Origin: Clostridiales bacterium
GTDB taxonomy: Bacteria > Bacillota > Clostridia > Christensenellales > CAG-917
Reading direction: 5' to 3'
DNA: 64,000 nucleotides
NCBI GenBank assembly: GCA_022009995.1
Contig: CP091734.1
Coordinates: 434,001-498,000 of the forward strand
The notes under the pieces are model-generated. The model saw only the letters and a program-made list of their open reading frames with translations. It had not been told where the DNA came from and ran no database searches. The position numbers were made by a program, and so were the translations under genes. Below, one piece after another: positions 30,951 through 39,554 of this stretch. Numbering within the stretch: the first letter of the stretch is position 1; each line of letters begins with the position of its first letter.

Positions 30951-31049
30951 ATAGGAAATACCTCGTTTGAAAAAATATATAAAAGATTATAACAAAGTAA
31001 ATATAATAAGTAAACAAAAATCGAACGGATTTTTCATTTTCAAAACCAA

Positions 31050-31073
31050 ACGCCCCCGACATCTCGGGAGCGT
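31050..31073 (-). terminator. Terminator of ychF
   Basis: ACGCTCCCGA-GATG-TCGGGGGCGT on the minus strand (one mismatch), followed by TTTGGTTTTG. Confidence 0.7.
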
Positions 31074-31105
31074 CTTGATTTTCATTGTTTCGGATTTTGA
31101 AAAAA

Positions 31106-32191
31106 TTATACGTTGAAGCGGAACAAAACCACGTCGTCGGGTTGCATTACGTAGTCCTTTCCTTCGCTCCTCACCTTGCCTTTTTCTTTGGCGGCGTTGA
31201 AACTGCCAAGTTCCAAAAGCGTAGGATAATCTACTATTTCCGCACGGATAAACCCCTTTTCGAAGTCGGAATGGATTTTTCCTGCCGCTTGCGGCGCTTT
31301 CGTTCCGCGCTCGATCGTCCACGCCCTGACTTCCTTTTCGCCGGCGGTCAGATAACTGATAAGACCAAGGAGTTTATAGCACGCCGTGATAAGTTTCGGA
31401 AGCGCGCCTTCTTCGATTCCCAAATCGTCAAGGAAGGCTTTTCTTTCGTCGTCGGAAAGGCTTGCAAGTTCTTCCTCGATCTTTGCGGAAATCACGACGA
31501 CTTCGCTGCCTTCCGCCTTTGCATATTCTTCGACGGCTTTCGTATATTCGTTTCCGCCGGTCTGGTCTTCGGACACGTTCGCGCAGTAAATGACGGGTTT
31601 GTCGGTAAGCAGGAAAAAGGATTTCACAAGTTCCTTTTCGTCGTCGGAAAGTTCCATCGTCCTTACGGGTTTGCCGCTTTCAAGCCATTTATAAATGCGG
31701 GTTAAAAGATTTGCCTCTTCGATAAACTTTTTGTCGCCGCCCTTTGCCATGGATTGCGCCTTTGCGATGCGGCGTTCCACCGTTTCCATATCGGCGAAAA
31801 TAAGTTCCAGATTTATGGTTTCGATATCGTCGACGGGATCGACCTTGCCTGAAACGTGCGTTACGTTTTCGTCGTCGAAGCACCTTACGACGTGCACGAT
31901 CGCGTCCACTTCCCTGATGTGCGACAGGAATTTATTGCCAAGACCTTCGCCTTTCGACGCGCCCTTGACAAGCCCCGCGATATCCACGAATTCCACGGTT
32001 GCGGGGGTGATTTTCTTGCTGTTGTAAAGCGCCGCGAGTTTTTCAAGCCTTTCGTCCGGCACCGCGACGACGCCCACGTTCGGCTCTATCGTGCAAAAAG
32101 GATAATTCGCGCTCATCGCGCCTGCGTTTGTAATTGCGTTGAACAACGTGCTTTTCCCGACGTTGGGAAGCCCGACTACGCCTAATTTCAT
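31106..32191 (-). CDS. ychF: Redox-regulated ATPase YchF (Obg-family, ATP-preferring)
   Basis: 361 residues from the ATG at 32191 behind GAGGTG; longer upstream frame has no ribosome-binding site. P-loop GVVGLPNVGKSTLFNAIT, the altered base-specificity motif YCANVSE (NxxE instead of NKxD, hence ATP), the alpha-helical hairpin domain, and the TGS domain (GTKAPQAAGKIHSDF) at the end. It is a ribosome-associated stress regulator in known bacteria. Intact. Confidence 0.95.
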   Translation of the reverse strand: MKLGVVGLPNVGKSTLFNAITNAGAMSANYPFCTIEPNVGVVAVPDERLEKLAALYNSKKITPATVEFVDIAGLVKGASKGEGLGNKFLSHIREVDAIVHVVRCFDDENVTHVSGKVDPVDDIETINLELIFADMETVERRIAKAQSMAKGGDKKFIEEANLLTRIYKWLESGKPVRTMELSDDEKELVKSFFLLTDKPVIYCANVSEDQTGGNEYTKAVEEYAKAEGSEVVVISAKIEEELASLSDDERKAFLDDLGIEEGALPKLITACYKLLGLISYLTAGEKEVRAWTIERGTKAPQAAGKIHSDFEKGFIRAEIVDYPTLLELGSFNAAKEKGKVRSEGKDYVMQPDDVVLFRFNV

Positions 32192-32266
32192 ATCACACCT
32201 CTTGTTTTTGTCGAAAATATAATACAACATTTTTATTTTGTAGTAAAGAGAAAGGCGGCACTTTGG

Positions 32267-32295
32267 TTTACAAAATATAATTGCTATGATAAAAT
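32267..32295 (+). promoter_or_regulatory. Promoter of argS
   Basis: TTTACA, 17-bp spacer, TAAAAT, about 45 bases upstream of the argS start; the gap to divergent ychF is short. Confidence 0.65.
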
Positions 32296-32338
32296 AACTT
32301 AAACTATTTAAGCATAAAAGCAAATAAAAAGGCAACTT

Positions 32339-34243
32339 ATGGATTACAAACACGAGATTTCGCAACTTATCAACATCGACGGCGTCGACCGGCAGGACGT
32401 CGAATCCCTTATTGCGGTGCCCAAAGAAAGCGGCAACGGCGATTATTCCTTGCCGTGCTTCCGTTTCGCAAGGGTGTTAAGGAAAGCCCCCGACAAAATC
32501 GCCGAAGACCTTGCAAGCGATATCGTCGCAAAACTCAAACGCATAAACCGCATTCACGAAAGGATTTCCGCCGTGCGAGAGTCGGTAAAAAGCAAATCTT
32601 CTTTGCTCGATCTTTTGCCCGAAAACGAAAAGGACGATTTCCGCGCGGAGTTTTCCTCACTCGGAAAGCCGTTTGAAAAACTTTTTGACGACGTCAGTCA
32701 GTCCGAGCCGAAGAAACGCGCCGACGCTTTCTTTTATCTTGCGTCGCTTGCGAAATTTGTCGATAAGGTCGAGGCAAAAAACGGATATCTCAATTTTTAC
32801 CTTAACAAAAGCGCGTACAACAAAATAATTCTGGACAAAGTCGCCGCGGAAGGCGACAGGTACGGCGCGTCCGACGTCGGCGCGGGCAAAACCGTCTGCA
32901 TCGACTATTCGTCCATAAACATCGCAAAGCCTTTCCATATCGGACATCTTATGACGACGGTCATCGGCGCGGCGCTTTATCGCACGTTCAACTTCTTGGG
33001 CTACCGCGCGGTCGGCATAAATCACCTTGGCGACTGGGGCACGCAGTTCGGCAAACTTATCGTCGCATACAAACTCTGGGGCGACAAAGCCGACATCGAA
33101 AAACGCGGTATCCGCGCCCTTCTCGATATTTACGTCCGCTTCCACAAAGAAGCCGAAAAGGACGACTCGCTGAACGACGAGGCAAGACATTACTTCAAAC
33201 TTATCGAGGACGGCGACAAAGACGCGCTTGCCCTGTTCAACTGGTTCAAAGACATCACGATGAAGGAAGTAAACAGGACGTACAAACGTCTGAAAGTCAC
33301 CTTCGACAGTTACGCCGGCGAAAGCTTTTACAACGACAAAATGCAGCCCGTCATCGACGAGCTTAGCGCAAAAGGATTGCTCAAAGACAGCGAGGGCGCA
33401 AAGGTTGTGGATTTGTCCGCATACAATATGCCGCCGTGCTTGATCTTAAAGGCGGACGGCGCGACGCTTTACGCCACGCGCGACCTTGCCGCGGCGTTTT
33501 ATCGCAAGAAAACTTACGACTTTTATAAATGCCTGTACGTTGTGGCTTATCAGCAGAATCTGCACTTTAAGCAATGGTTTAAGGTCGTTGAACTTATGGG
33601 TTACGACTGGTACAAGGATTTGGAGCACGTCGCTTTCGGCATGGTTTCGATGGAAGACGGCGCAATGAGCACCCGCGAAGGAAAGGTCGTGTTCTTGGAA
33701 GACGTCCTCAACAAAACCGTGGAAAAAGCCCGCGCAATTCTGGACGAAAAATCGAAAGGTCTTGACGACAAAGCGACGGTTGCCGAAGATATCGGCGTTG
33801 GCGCGGTGGTGTTCTCCGCCCTTTACAACAACCGCATAAAAGACGTCGTTTTCAGTTACGACCGCGTGCTGTCGTTCGAGGGCGAAACGGGACCGTACGT
33901 ACAATATACTCACGCGCGCTGCACAAGCGTTTTAAGCCGTGCGGAAATTACAAAGGACGTCGATTACTCCGCCCTTGACAATGCGGAAGCGAACGCCGTC
34001 GTGAAAGCGATCGCGGCATTCCCCGACGCAGTCAAAGACGCCGCCGAAAAGTACGAGCCGTGCTATATCTCGCGCGCGGTGATGGCGGTATGTCAGGCAT
34101 ACAACAAGTTCTACTTCGAGCACCGCATTATCGACGCGGCAAAACCGCAAAGAAACGCAATGCTCCTGCTCACCAAAGCGACGAAACAAGTCATCAAAAC
34201 GGGCTTGACGCTTCTGGGCATCGCCGCCCCCGACAAGATGTAA
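32339..34243 (+). CDS. argS: Arginyl-tRNA synthetase with an extra N-terminal insertion
   Basis: 634 residues, intact; usual bacterial ArgRS is 550-590. HIGH motif NIAKPFHIGHLMTT, HLGDWGTQFGK, and the MSTREG box (GAMSTREGKVVF) in place of KMSKS, then the anticodon-binding DALR domain ending in LLGIAAPDKM. Between LASDIVAKL and VEAKNGYLNF, where most ArgRS have a short link, there are about 80 charged, helical residues. The insertion explains the extra length and lies in the Add1 (tRNA D-loop-binding) domain. A terminator follows at 34376. Confidence 0.92.
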   Translation: MDYKHEISQLINIDGVDRQDVESLIAVPKESGNGDYSLPCFRFARVLRKAPDKIAEDLASDIVAKLKRINRIHERISAVRESVKSKSSLLDLLPENEKDDFRAEFSSLGKPFEKLFDDVSQSEPKKRADAFFYLASLAKFVDKVEAKNGYLNFYLNKSAYNKIILDKVAAEGDRYGASDVGAGKTVCIDYSSINIAKPFHIGHLMTTVIGAALYRTFNFLGYRAVGINHLGDWGTQFGKLIVAYKLWGDKADIEKRGIRALLDIYVRFHKEAEKDDSLNDEARHYFKLIEDGDKDALALFNWFKDITMKEVNRTYKRLKVTFDSYAGESFYNDKMQPVIDELSAKGLLKDSEGAKVVDLSAYNMPPCLILKADGATLYATRDLAAAFYRKKTYDFYKCLYVVAYQQNLHFKQWFKVVELMGYDWYKDLEHVAFGMVSMEDGAMSTREGKVVFLEDVLNKTVEKARAILDEKSKGLDDKATVAEDIGVGAVVFSALYNNRIKDVVFSYDRVLSFEGETGPYVQYTHARCTSVLSRAEITKDVDYSALDNAEANAVVKAIAAFPDAVKDAAEKYEPCYISRAVMAVCQAYNKFYFEHRIIDAAKPQRNAMLLLTKATKQVIKTGLTLLGIAAPDKM

Positions 34244-34375
34244 CGCGGGCGTTACACTGAAATAAGTTCGCCATCGTCGCCATCGCGAATTTGTGAAATC
34301 CGTTTTCCAACCGACTGAAATCGCCCCGACGATGAACTTTGCCCGTAGGGCAAGTTGCGGTTACCGCATTAAAAT

Positions 34376-34402
34376 AACCCCTCCGCGATTAGCGAAGGGG
34401 TT
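34376..34402. terminator. Terminator after argS
   Basis: AACCCCT-CCGC-GATTA-GCGA-AGGGGTT hairpin followed by TTGTTTT. It may serve argS and the convergent LRR gene. Confidence 0.75.
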
Positions 34403-34428
34403 TGTTTTATGGTTTTATTTTGTCGTTA

Positions 34429-36039
34429 TTAAATGGAAGTCGTCCCGTCCGTGCAAACAACTTCCGTCGCCGGCACGTATTCTTTCCAATCTCTTTCTTT
34501 TGAAATTGCATTCCACTCTTCAATAGTACCGTTAAAAGTTATGCTCGTAAGCCCGGTGCAATCACGGAAGGCAGAATAACTGATGCTCGTCACGCTGTTA
34601 CCGATTGTCACGCTCGTCAATCCACTGCAATTATAGAAGGCACCATCGCCGATACTCGTCACGCTGTTGGGAATTGTTATGTTAGTAAGACCTGTGCATC
34701 TAGCAAAGGCACCATCGCCGATGCTCGTCACACTGTCAGGGATTGTTATGTTCGTAAGTCCCGTGCAACCCGCGAAGGCATAATTGCCGATGCTCGTCAC
34801 GCTGTTGCCAATAGTTATGCTTGTCAGTCCGGTGCAACCATAGAAGGCATCATAGCCGATGCTCGTCACGCTGTTCGGGATTGTTATACTCGTAAGACCG
34901 GTGCAACTCTCGAAGGCACGCCCGCCTATGCTCGTTCCACTTGTGATACTAACAACAAAAGAAGTGGGTCTTGCCTGTTTTACTACAGTGCTAACAATTT
35001 CTGCCGGACCCGTTATGCTCGTAAGCCCGGTGCAATACTCGAAGGCACTTCCGTGGATGCTTGTCACACCGTTGCCGATTGTTATGCTCGTAAGCCTCCT
35101 GCAATTATAGAATGCATGCTCGCCAATGCTTGTCACGCTGTCAGGGATTGTTATGCTCGTAAGACCGATGCAATAATAGAAGGCATAATTGCCGATGCTC
35201 GTCACGCTGTCGGGTATTGTCACGCTCGTCAAACCGCTGCAATTACGGAAGGCAGAATCGTCGATGCTCGTCACGCTGTCGGGGATTGTCACACTCGTCA
35301 GTCCCGTACAATCATAGAAGGCATATTGATTAATTTTAGTTATATACGACGGTAAAACCAATTCTGTATTAGTGCCCAGATAAGCAACCAAAATCTTTTC
35401 GTCTCCGTCCGTATATATAACGTATCCGTTTTCATCCGTCGTAAGTTTGCTTCCGCCTTCGTTTTTGTAAACGTTCTTTGCATAACGAGCGACGTCTCCG
35501 TTGTCAGAACTGCCTGCCGTGATTGACAAAGTGGATTTGTTATATACTTCTATTAGTCTATAGCAATTAGAGAAGGCATGATTGCCGATGCTCGTCACGC
35601 TGTCGGGGATTGTGATGCTCGTGAGACCGGTGCAACCGGAGAAGGCAGAACCAGCAATGCCTAATGTTCCTTCTTTTAATACAATCGAGGTGTTGCTTGG
35701 CAAAGTTCCTTTATATTCGTATGCAACTTTGCCGGCATACACCAGCCCGTCGGGCTGGTTGTTGTACCATGCAGTTTTATAGAAGGCACCCGCGCCGATG
35801 CTCGTCACGCTGTCGGGGATAGTTATGCTCGTAAGCCCTCTGCAACCCGCGAAGGCATAAGCGCTGATGCTCGTCACGCTGTCGGGGATTGTGATGCTCG
35901 TAAGCCCGGTGCAACGATCGAAGGCAAAACCTCCTATGCTCGTCACGCTGTCGGGGATAGTTATGCTCGTAAGCCCTCTGCAACCAGAGAAGGCACCTTT
36001 GTTTAACCCTGTTAGAACACTATATAAATACAATAGCAT
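34429..36039 (-). CDS. BspA-like leucine-rich-repeat protein, 3' part cut off by the integrated element
   Basis: About 520 residues of BspA-type repeats, unit of ~23 residues with core GLTSITIPDSVTSIGxxAF, interrupted once by a 100-residue non-repeat island (35340-35740) and ending in a tail (EEWNAISKERDWKEYVP) typical of such proteins. BspA-like proteins are surface adhesins. The true 5' half lies at 63066 onward; the junction is at 35994. Bases 35996-36039 and the apparent start at 36039 belong to the element, so this half may or may not be translated. Many repeat units contain near-identical DNA. Confidence 0.85.
   Translation of the reverse strand: MLLYLYSVLTGLNKGAFSGCRGLTSITIPDSVTSIGGFAFDRCTGLTSITIPDSVTSISAYAFAGCRGLTSITIPDSVTSIGAGAFYKTAWYNNQPDGLVYAGKVAYEYKGTLPSNTSIVLKEGTLGIAGSAFSGCTGLTSITIPDSVTSIGNHAFSNCYRLIEVYNKSTLSITAGSSDNGDVARYAKNVYKNEGGSKLTTDENGYVIYTDGDEKILVAYLGTNTELVLPSYITKINQYAFYDCTGLTSVTIPDSVTSIDDSAFRNCSGLTSVTIPDSVTSIGNYAFYYCIGLTSITIPDSVTSIGEHAFYNCRRLTSITIGNGVTSIHGSAFEYCTGLTSITGPAEIVSTVVKQARPTSFVVSITSGTSIGGRAFESCTGLTSITIPNSVTSIGYDAFYGCTGLTSITIGNSVTSIGNYAFAGCTGLTNITIPDSVTSIGDGAFARCTGLTNITIPNSVTSIGDGAFYNCSGLTSVTIGNSVTSISYSAFRDCTGLTSITFNGTIEEWNAISKERDWKEYVPATEVVCTDGTTSI
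35985..36008. other. attL: left junction of the integrated element
   Basis: Chromosomal CAGAGAAG ends at GCA (35993-35995), after which the element starts with CC and the arm TTTGTTTAACC (35998-36008). The same GCA occurs at the right junction. The arm is the exact reverse complement of the right arm. Confidence 0.85.
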
Positions 36040-36128
36040 TTTTTAGAAGAAAAAGCAATGAATACAAATTGCATGACAGAATTAACATCAATACTCCATT
36101 TTTTATTGTCTTCTGTCGTGGCTGTTGT

Positions 36129-36321
36129 AGCATAAGTCAGCGAGAAAATCAACTGCACGGAAAAATACTACTTAAAACTTTAATATTGAATAACAGAGTC
36201 AGACTCGATAAAGAGTTTGGCTCTTTTTATTTTACGATAGTATTTTTCGCTCAAATCCTTTGGCTGTTGATTTTCTCCATTGCAACAGAATTCTCACTAT
36301 GGCTGCGTTTCGACTTATGCT
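36129..36321 (+). promoter_or_regulatory. Nested inverted repeats upstream of the ArdA operon
   Basis: Outer arms AGCATAAGTC (36129-36138) and GACTTATGCT (36312-36321) are perfect. Inner arms GAGAAAATCAAC (36142-36153) and GTTGATTTTCTC (36266-36277) are perfect. Inside lies a 12-bp hairpin with two G-T pairs followed by T5 (36195-36229), terminator-like. The 330 bases from the element's edge to 36371 hold no gene. The region could be a terminator-controlled leader or a fold-back promoter active on single-stranded DNA; neither is shown. Confidence 0.55.
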
Positions 36322-36371
36322 CCATTACCCCTGCCAGAAGGCAAAAAATAAAAAATGGAGGTAATCCAAAA

Positions 36372-36866
36372 ATGAAAAAAGTAGTTTACTCAATCAAAAA
36401 AGTCAGAAATCCTGACGAAAAATTATCTGGTTTCGGATTCATCAATGACGAAGGAACGTTGCTATGTAAGTGCGTTTCAAAAACAGGCAAACGTTACACG
36501 CGAGCCTTTGATGAAGTTGAACAGCATTGCCACCCGATAATCGGAAAAGAAAATGAATTCAAAGGTTACGTAACAATGTATTACGAATACGACGGAAGAG
36601 ATATTGAAGTCGAATACTCGGTTTGGTATAAAATCGTGGAGGAAATTAAAATGCCCGAATTTGATTATTTTAACGGTGAAAATTTCATAACGTTCGATTT
36701 AATCGAAATCGACGACGAAAAACGCGAAGTAACGGTTGCCGTAAGCGACACCGGAAGAATAAGTGTTAAAACCTTTGACCTGCTGTTCGATGGTAATCGC
36801 CGTTACTTTGAATACGGTTGTTCATACACAAAAATTTACATAGACGAATTTACGGAGGAAAACTGA
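36372..36866 (+). CDS. Unknown acidic protein, first gene of the ArdA operon
   Basis: 164 residues from the ATG at 36372 behind ATGGAGGTAA. The longer upstream frame would run through the inverted-repeat region and is rejected. Beta-strand-rich, acidic C-terminal half (FDLIEIDDEKREVTVAVSD); no family recognised. It is one base before ardA, so the two are coupled. It begins the leading, plus-strand operon of the element. A host-defence-evasion role is suggested only by its neighbour. Confidence 0.65.
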   Translation: MKKVVYSIKKVRNPDEKLSGFGFINDEGTLLCKCVSKTGKRYTRAFDEVEQHCHPIIGKENEFKGYVTMYYEYDGRDIEVEYSVWYKIVEEIKMPEFDYFNGENFITFDLIEIDDEKREVTVAVSDTGRISVKTFDLLFDGNRRYFEYGCSYTKIYIDEFTEEN

Positions 36867-36867
36867 A

Positions 36868-37416
36868 ATGTCAGGAAATATCAATATTGTAATAGGCTCT
36901 TGGGGTTCATACAACGAGTGCAACGAAAGAGCGTTAGGCTCTAAATGGCTTGACCTATCGGATTATTCCGATTGGGATGAAATCGTAGAAGAACTCAAAA
37001 CAGAAGGCTTTGAAATTGACGGTATCGACGAAGAACTGTTTATACAGGACGTCGAAGGTATTGCAGACCGTTCTGTAAATTGGGATTACGTCAACCCTGA
37101 AACGCTTTTCAATACACTGAAAGAATCGGGCGTATTAGACAACGATTACAAATACAAAGTCTTTTGTGCGTTTCTCGAAGTCCGTTGCTATGACGATTTT
37201 GAAGAAAAAGTCAAATCACACGGCGACCGATGGGATGATGATATAAATCTTTGGAGCGGTTACTCTTGGGAAGATTACGGCAAAGAAATGCTTGACTGTT
37301 GCGGTTATCAGATACCCGAACACATAATCGACTTTATAGACCTTGAACGCTACGGAAGATACTGCGGCGAAGAATATTTGCAAGAATACAGCGACGGCTT
37401 AATCGAAATACAATAA
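36868..37416 (+). CDS. ardA: ArdA-family antirestriction protein
   Basis: 182 residues. ArdA-like start (IVIGSWGSYNECNERALG then WLDLSD), strongly acidic overall, matching the DNA-mimic design of ArdA proteins that block type I restriction enzymes and shield incoming DNA. It starts one base after the previous gene. ArdA is typical of leading regions of conjugative or mobilisable elements. The core ArdA motif is recognisable but divergent. Confidence 0.78.
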   Translation: MSGNINIVIGSWGSYNECNERALGSKWLDLSDYSDWDEIVEELKTEGFEIDGIDEELFIQDVEGIADRSVNWDYVNPETLFNTLKESGVLDNDYKYKVFCAFLEVRCYDDFEEKVKSHGDRWDDDINLWSGYSWEDYGKEMLDCCGYQIPEHIIDFIDLERYGRYCGEEYLQEYSDGLIEIQ

Positions 37417-37428
37417 GGAGTTAAAAAT

Positions 37429-37842
37429 ATGAATATTACAATCGAAAACAAAAAACAAAAAGCAATCGAACTGATGAACAAATTAGACATTTACAAGCCC
37501 TATGTCAAAGGTTTCAAAGATAAAAACAGCGTTTGCTTCTATGAAAACTTTGGCGGATTTTGGGCTTATCAAGAACCTGAATTGATGGCAAAAATTAAAG
37601 AATTTGAAGAACAATACAACGTTCTCGTATATGCCGTAACACACGAATACACCGAATTTGGCGAATGTTACGACTTCCTCTACATACCCGACTATGAAGA
37701 AGAATGGGATGAAATGCTTTATCCGCAAGGCAATATGTTTTACGCCTACGCTTACGTCTGGAACAAAACCGACGATTTCTGCTCAGAGTTCGGCACAATC
37801 GGTATTCGCTCGTTCGGCGGCGGAATTAAAAGAGTTGCGTGA
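37429..37842 (+). CDS. Unknown acidic, aromatic-rich protein
   Basis: 137 residues, behind AAGGAG. It is rich in Tyr, Phe, Asp and Glu (FLYIPDYEEEWDEML) with no signal or membrane segment. No family recognised. Charge and place in the ArdA operon fit a DNA-mimic or anti-defence role, but this is inference. Confidence 0.6.
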   Translation: MNITIENKKQKAIELMNKLDIYKPYVKGFKDKNSVCFYENFGGFWAYQEPELMAKIKEFEEQYNVLVYAVTHEYTEFGECYDFLYIPDYEEEWDEMLYPQGNMFYAYAYVWNKTDDFCSEFGTIGIRSFGGGIKRVA

Positions 37843-37851
37843 GGTGAAAAT

Positions 37852-38169
37852 ATGAAAATTTATCTTGTTTTATTTCAGTATTGCACAGACGATTGCGATG
37901 GCGTAGACACACAAGCCTTTTCCACTTACGAAAAAGCCGTTGAACGCTTTAATGAGATTATCGAAAACGAAAAGAACACCGATATGAGCTGGGCTGGAAA
38001 CGCTTTTGAAAACGGTAAATTACAAAAGAACTATGAATTGGATCGCAACGAAACCTTTACCGACGGCGAAGAACACGAACTTTGGTGGAATCTCTCCTGC
38101 AAACTTGACTGGTATTTACACGAATTTCTTGAATTACGTATTTTGGAGGTTGACTCAAATGAGTTATAA
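37852..38169 (+). CDS. Unknown small acidic protein
   Basis: 105 residues from GTGAGGTGAAA-ATG. Begins KIYLVLFQYCTDDCDG; acidic throughout. No family recognised. Its last 11 bases overlap the next gene. Confidence 0.55.
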   Translation: MKIYLVLFQYCTDDCDGVDTQAFSTYEKAVERFNEIIENEKNTDMSWAGNAFENGKLQKNYELDRNETFTDGEEHELWWNLSCKLDWYLHEFLELRILEVDSNEL

Positions 38170-38344
38170 AGCAATGGCACATATTCACTCACTTAACGGC
38201 GAAATGGCGGAAATAACCGTCTTGGAAGAAGTCGGAAACAACGATTACATAGTCGATTATAAGGGTGTGAAATGTCACGCCCTTTTTAATTGGTTTGTCT
38301 GTCAGTATTACGTTGACGACGTTTACAGGAGAGTTGAAAAATGA
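38159..38344 (+). CDS. Unknown small protein
   Basis: 61 residues, start ATG at 38159 behind TTTGGAGG inside the end of the upstream gene. Reads MSYKAMAHIHSLNGEM...; a small beta-rich domain (ITVLEEVGNNDYIVDY). It overlaps the following gene by 4 bases (ATGA). No family recognised. Confidence 0.55.
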   Translation: MSYKAMAHIHSLNGEMAEITVLEEVGNNDYIVDYKGVKCHALFNWFVCQYYVDDVYRRVEK

Positions 38345-38517
38345 GATACATTTTTTATCACTACAATCAATACGGAACGCTCGTTTTCGACTATTACGAC
38401 GAAGAAACTCACGTTTCGCAATCTTATATGTTTTATACGTTAAAACAGGCTGTAAGCAAATTCAGACGGGATAACGGCTTGCAGTATAAGAAGATAGTTA
38501 TCTCAAAACTTTTTTAA
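38341..38517 (+). CDS. Unknown small protein, 58 residues
   Basis: Starts with the ATG of an ATGA overlap with the previous stop and ends at the TAA at 38515. Reads MRYIFYHYNQYGTLVFDYYD and ends KKIVISKLF; rich in Tyr. The tight coupling on both sides supports it being real. No family recognised. Confidence 0.5.
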   Translation: MRYIFYHYNQYGTLVFDYYDEETHVSQSYMFYTLKQAVSKFRRDNGLQYKKIVISKLF

Positions 38518-38528
38518 GGAGAACTCAA

Positions 38529-39011
38529 ATGAAAAAGACAAAAGAAATCGTGCTTTACGACGATACCGAAAATTACAAAAAGTTCGACGAAACAAGGGAT
38601 TTTCTCTTTGCGGTTTATGCCGACGAAAACGGTTGGGCTTGCAAAGAAAATATTCCCGACGAAACAGTCTACAAAGAAATTGACTTTCAAAACCAAGAAA
38701 CGTGGAGAGATTTGAAAGACGCTCTCGAAAACAGTTTCAAAACACGTTATTATCTTATGACGGGAACTTGCGGAAGATGGAACGGCAATTTCGACGGCGG
38801 AACATTCATCACATGCTACCGAGATTTTCAATCTATGATTCAACACCTTGACAATATAAAGGTGATAGACCGAAACGGGCATCTGATTATCGAAGGTTAT
38901 CACCACGACGGTAGCGACCGATACGAATTAAAACGTCTTACAAGGCAAGGCTACGAATACGCCGATAGAAACTATTTGCCCACGATAGAAAGTTGCACTC
39001 AACAATTATGA
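38529..39011 (+). CDS. Unknown acidic protein
   Basis: 160 residues behind AAGGAG. Mixed alpha/beta pattern, with YYLMTGTCGRWNGNFDGG in the middle. That stretch and RDFQSMIQHLDN recur in small element-borne proteins of Clostridia, as far as I can recall, without function. No motif recognised. Confidence 0.6.
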   Translation: MKKTKEIVLYDDTENYKKFDETRDFLFAVYADENGWACKENIPDETVYKEIDFQNQETWRDLKDALENSFKTRYYLMTGTCGRWNGNFDGGTFITCYRDFQSMIQHLDNIKVIDRNGHLIIEGYHHDGSDRYELKRLTRQGYEYADRNYLPTIESCTQQL

Positions 39012-39063
39012 ACTGTAACTTCTTTTCGGCTTTGCCAAGACTGGCAAAAAGGGTTTACAGCTT

Positions 39064-39303
39064 ATGACTGAAGAAAACAAATACGGTTATAAAGTTTGCT
39101 ACAAGAAGCACGGCAAAAATAAACTGAAAATTTATCTCGTAACGAATACATACGACTGCGCAAGTTGGAACGTTCGTTGGTATGAAACACATTCGCCGCC
39201 GAACAGAAAGACAAATATTCCGATCACAAACGTTACTTGGATCATCGTTCCCGTAAAAAACTATATTGAATATAAACTGCTTTGGAGAGGTTGCCCGTTT
39301 TAA
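39064..39303 (+). CDS. Unknown small protein
   Basis: 79 residues, basic and aromatic (KIYLVTNTYDCASWNVRWYE). The gap of 52 bases to the previous stop holds no other signal. No family recognised. Confidence 0.45.
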   Translation: MTEENKYGYKVCYKKHGKNKLKIYLVTNTYDCASWNVRWYETHSPPNRKTNIPITNVTWIIVPVKNYIEYKLLWRGCPF

Positions 39304-39350
39304 GGCAATCTCTCTTTTCAATTACAAAAATCAAAGGAGCATACATAAAA

Positions 39351-39554
39351 TGAAAATTTCAACAGAAAAGTTATATCGCCTTTGCAACAAATATCAATGG
39401 TTTACAAGCGGCGATTGCACGCAATACGAAATTATTTGAGAAAAACCGACAAGGAGCGAGCCTTGAAACATTGGCAACGATTATCTGGCTTTGCTCAACC
39501 TCTTATGAAGAAAAACAAATATTAGAAATACTCGAAAAGGAGAGTAAACAATGA
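39351..39554 (+). CDS. Small conserved-looking element protein, one frameshift
   Basis: Starts MKISTEKLYRLCNKYQWF behind AAAGGAG. As written it stops after 29 codons. One A fewer near 39431 continues it as FEKNRQGASLETLATIIWLC and then SYEEKQILEILEKE to a TGA at 39552, which overlaps the PcfK start in an ATGA. About 67 residues, helical. Function unknown. Confidence 0.55.

Noticed and set aside
29262..30992. Long plus-strand open frame of 576 codons opposite leuS
   Set aside because: It mirrors a well-supported leuS in a codon-biased genome; no domain, no ribosome-binding site, and such long antisense frames also lie opposite glnS (19016-19861) and mfd/pth (8237-9337).
36069..36371. N-terminal extension of the first ArdA-operon gene, with a TM-like stretch
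   Set aside because: The region consists of nested inverted repeats and a terminator-like hairpin; a clear ribosome-binding site precedes the ATG at 36372.
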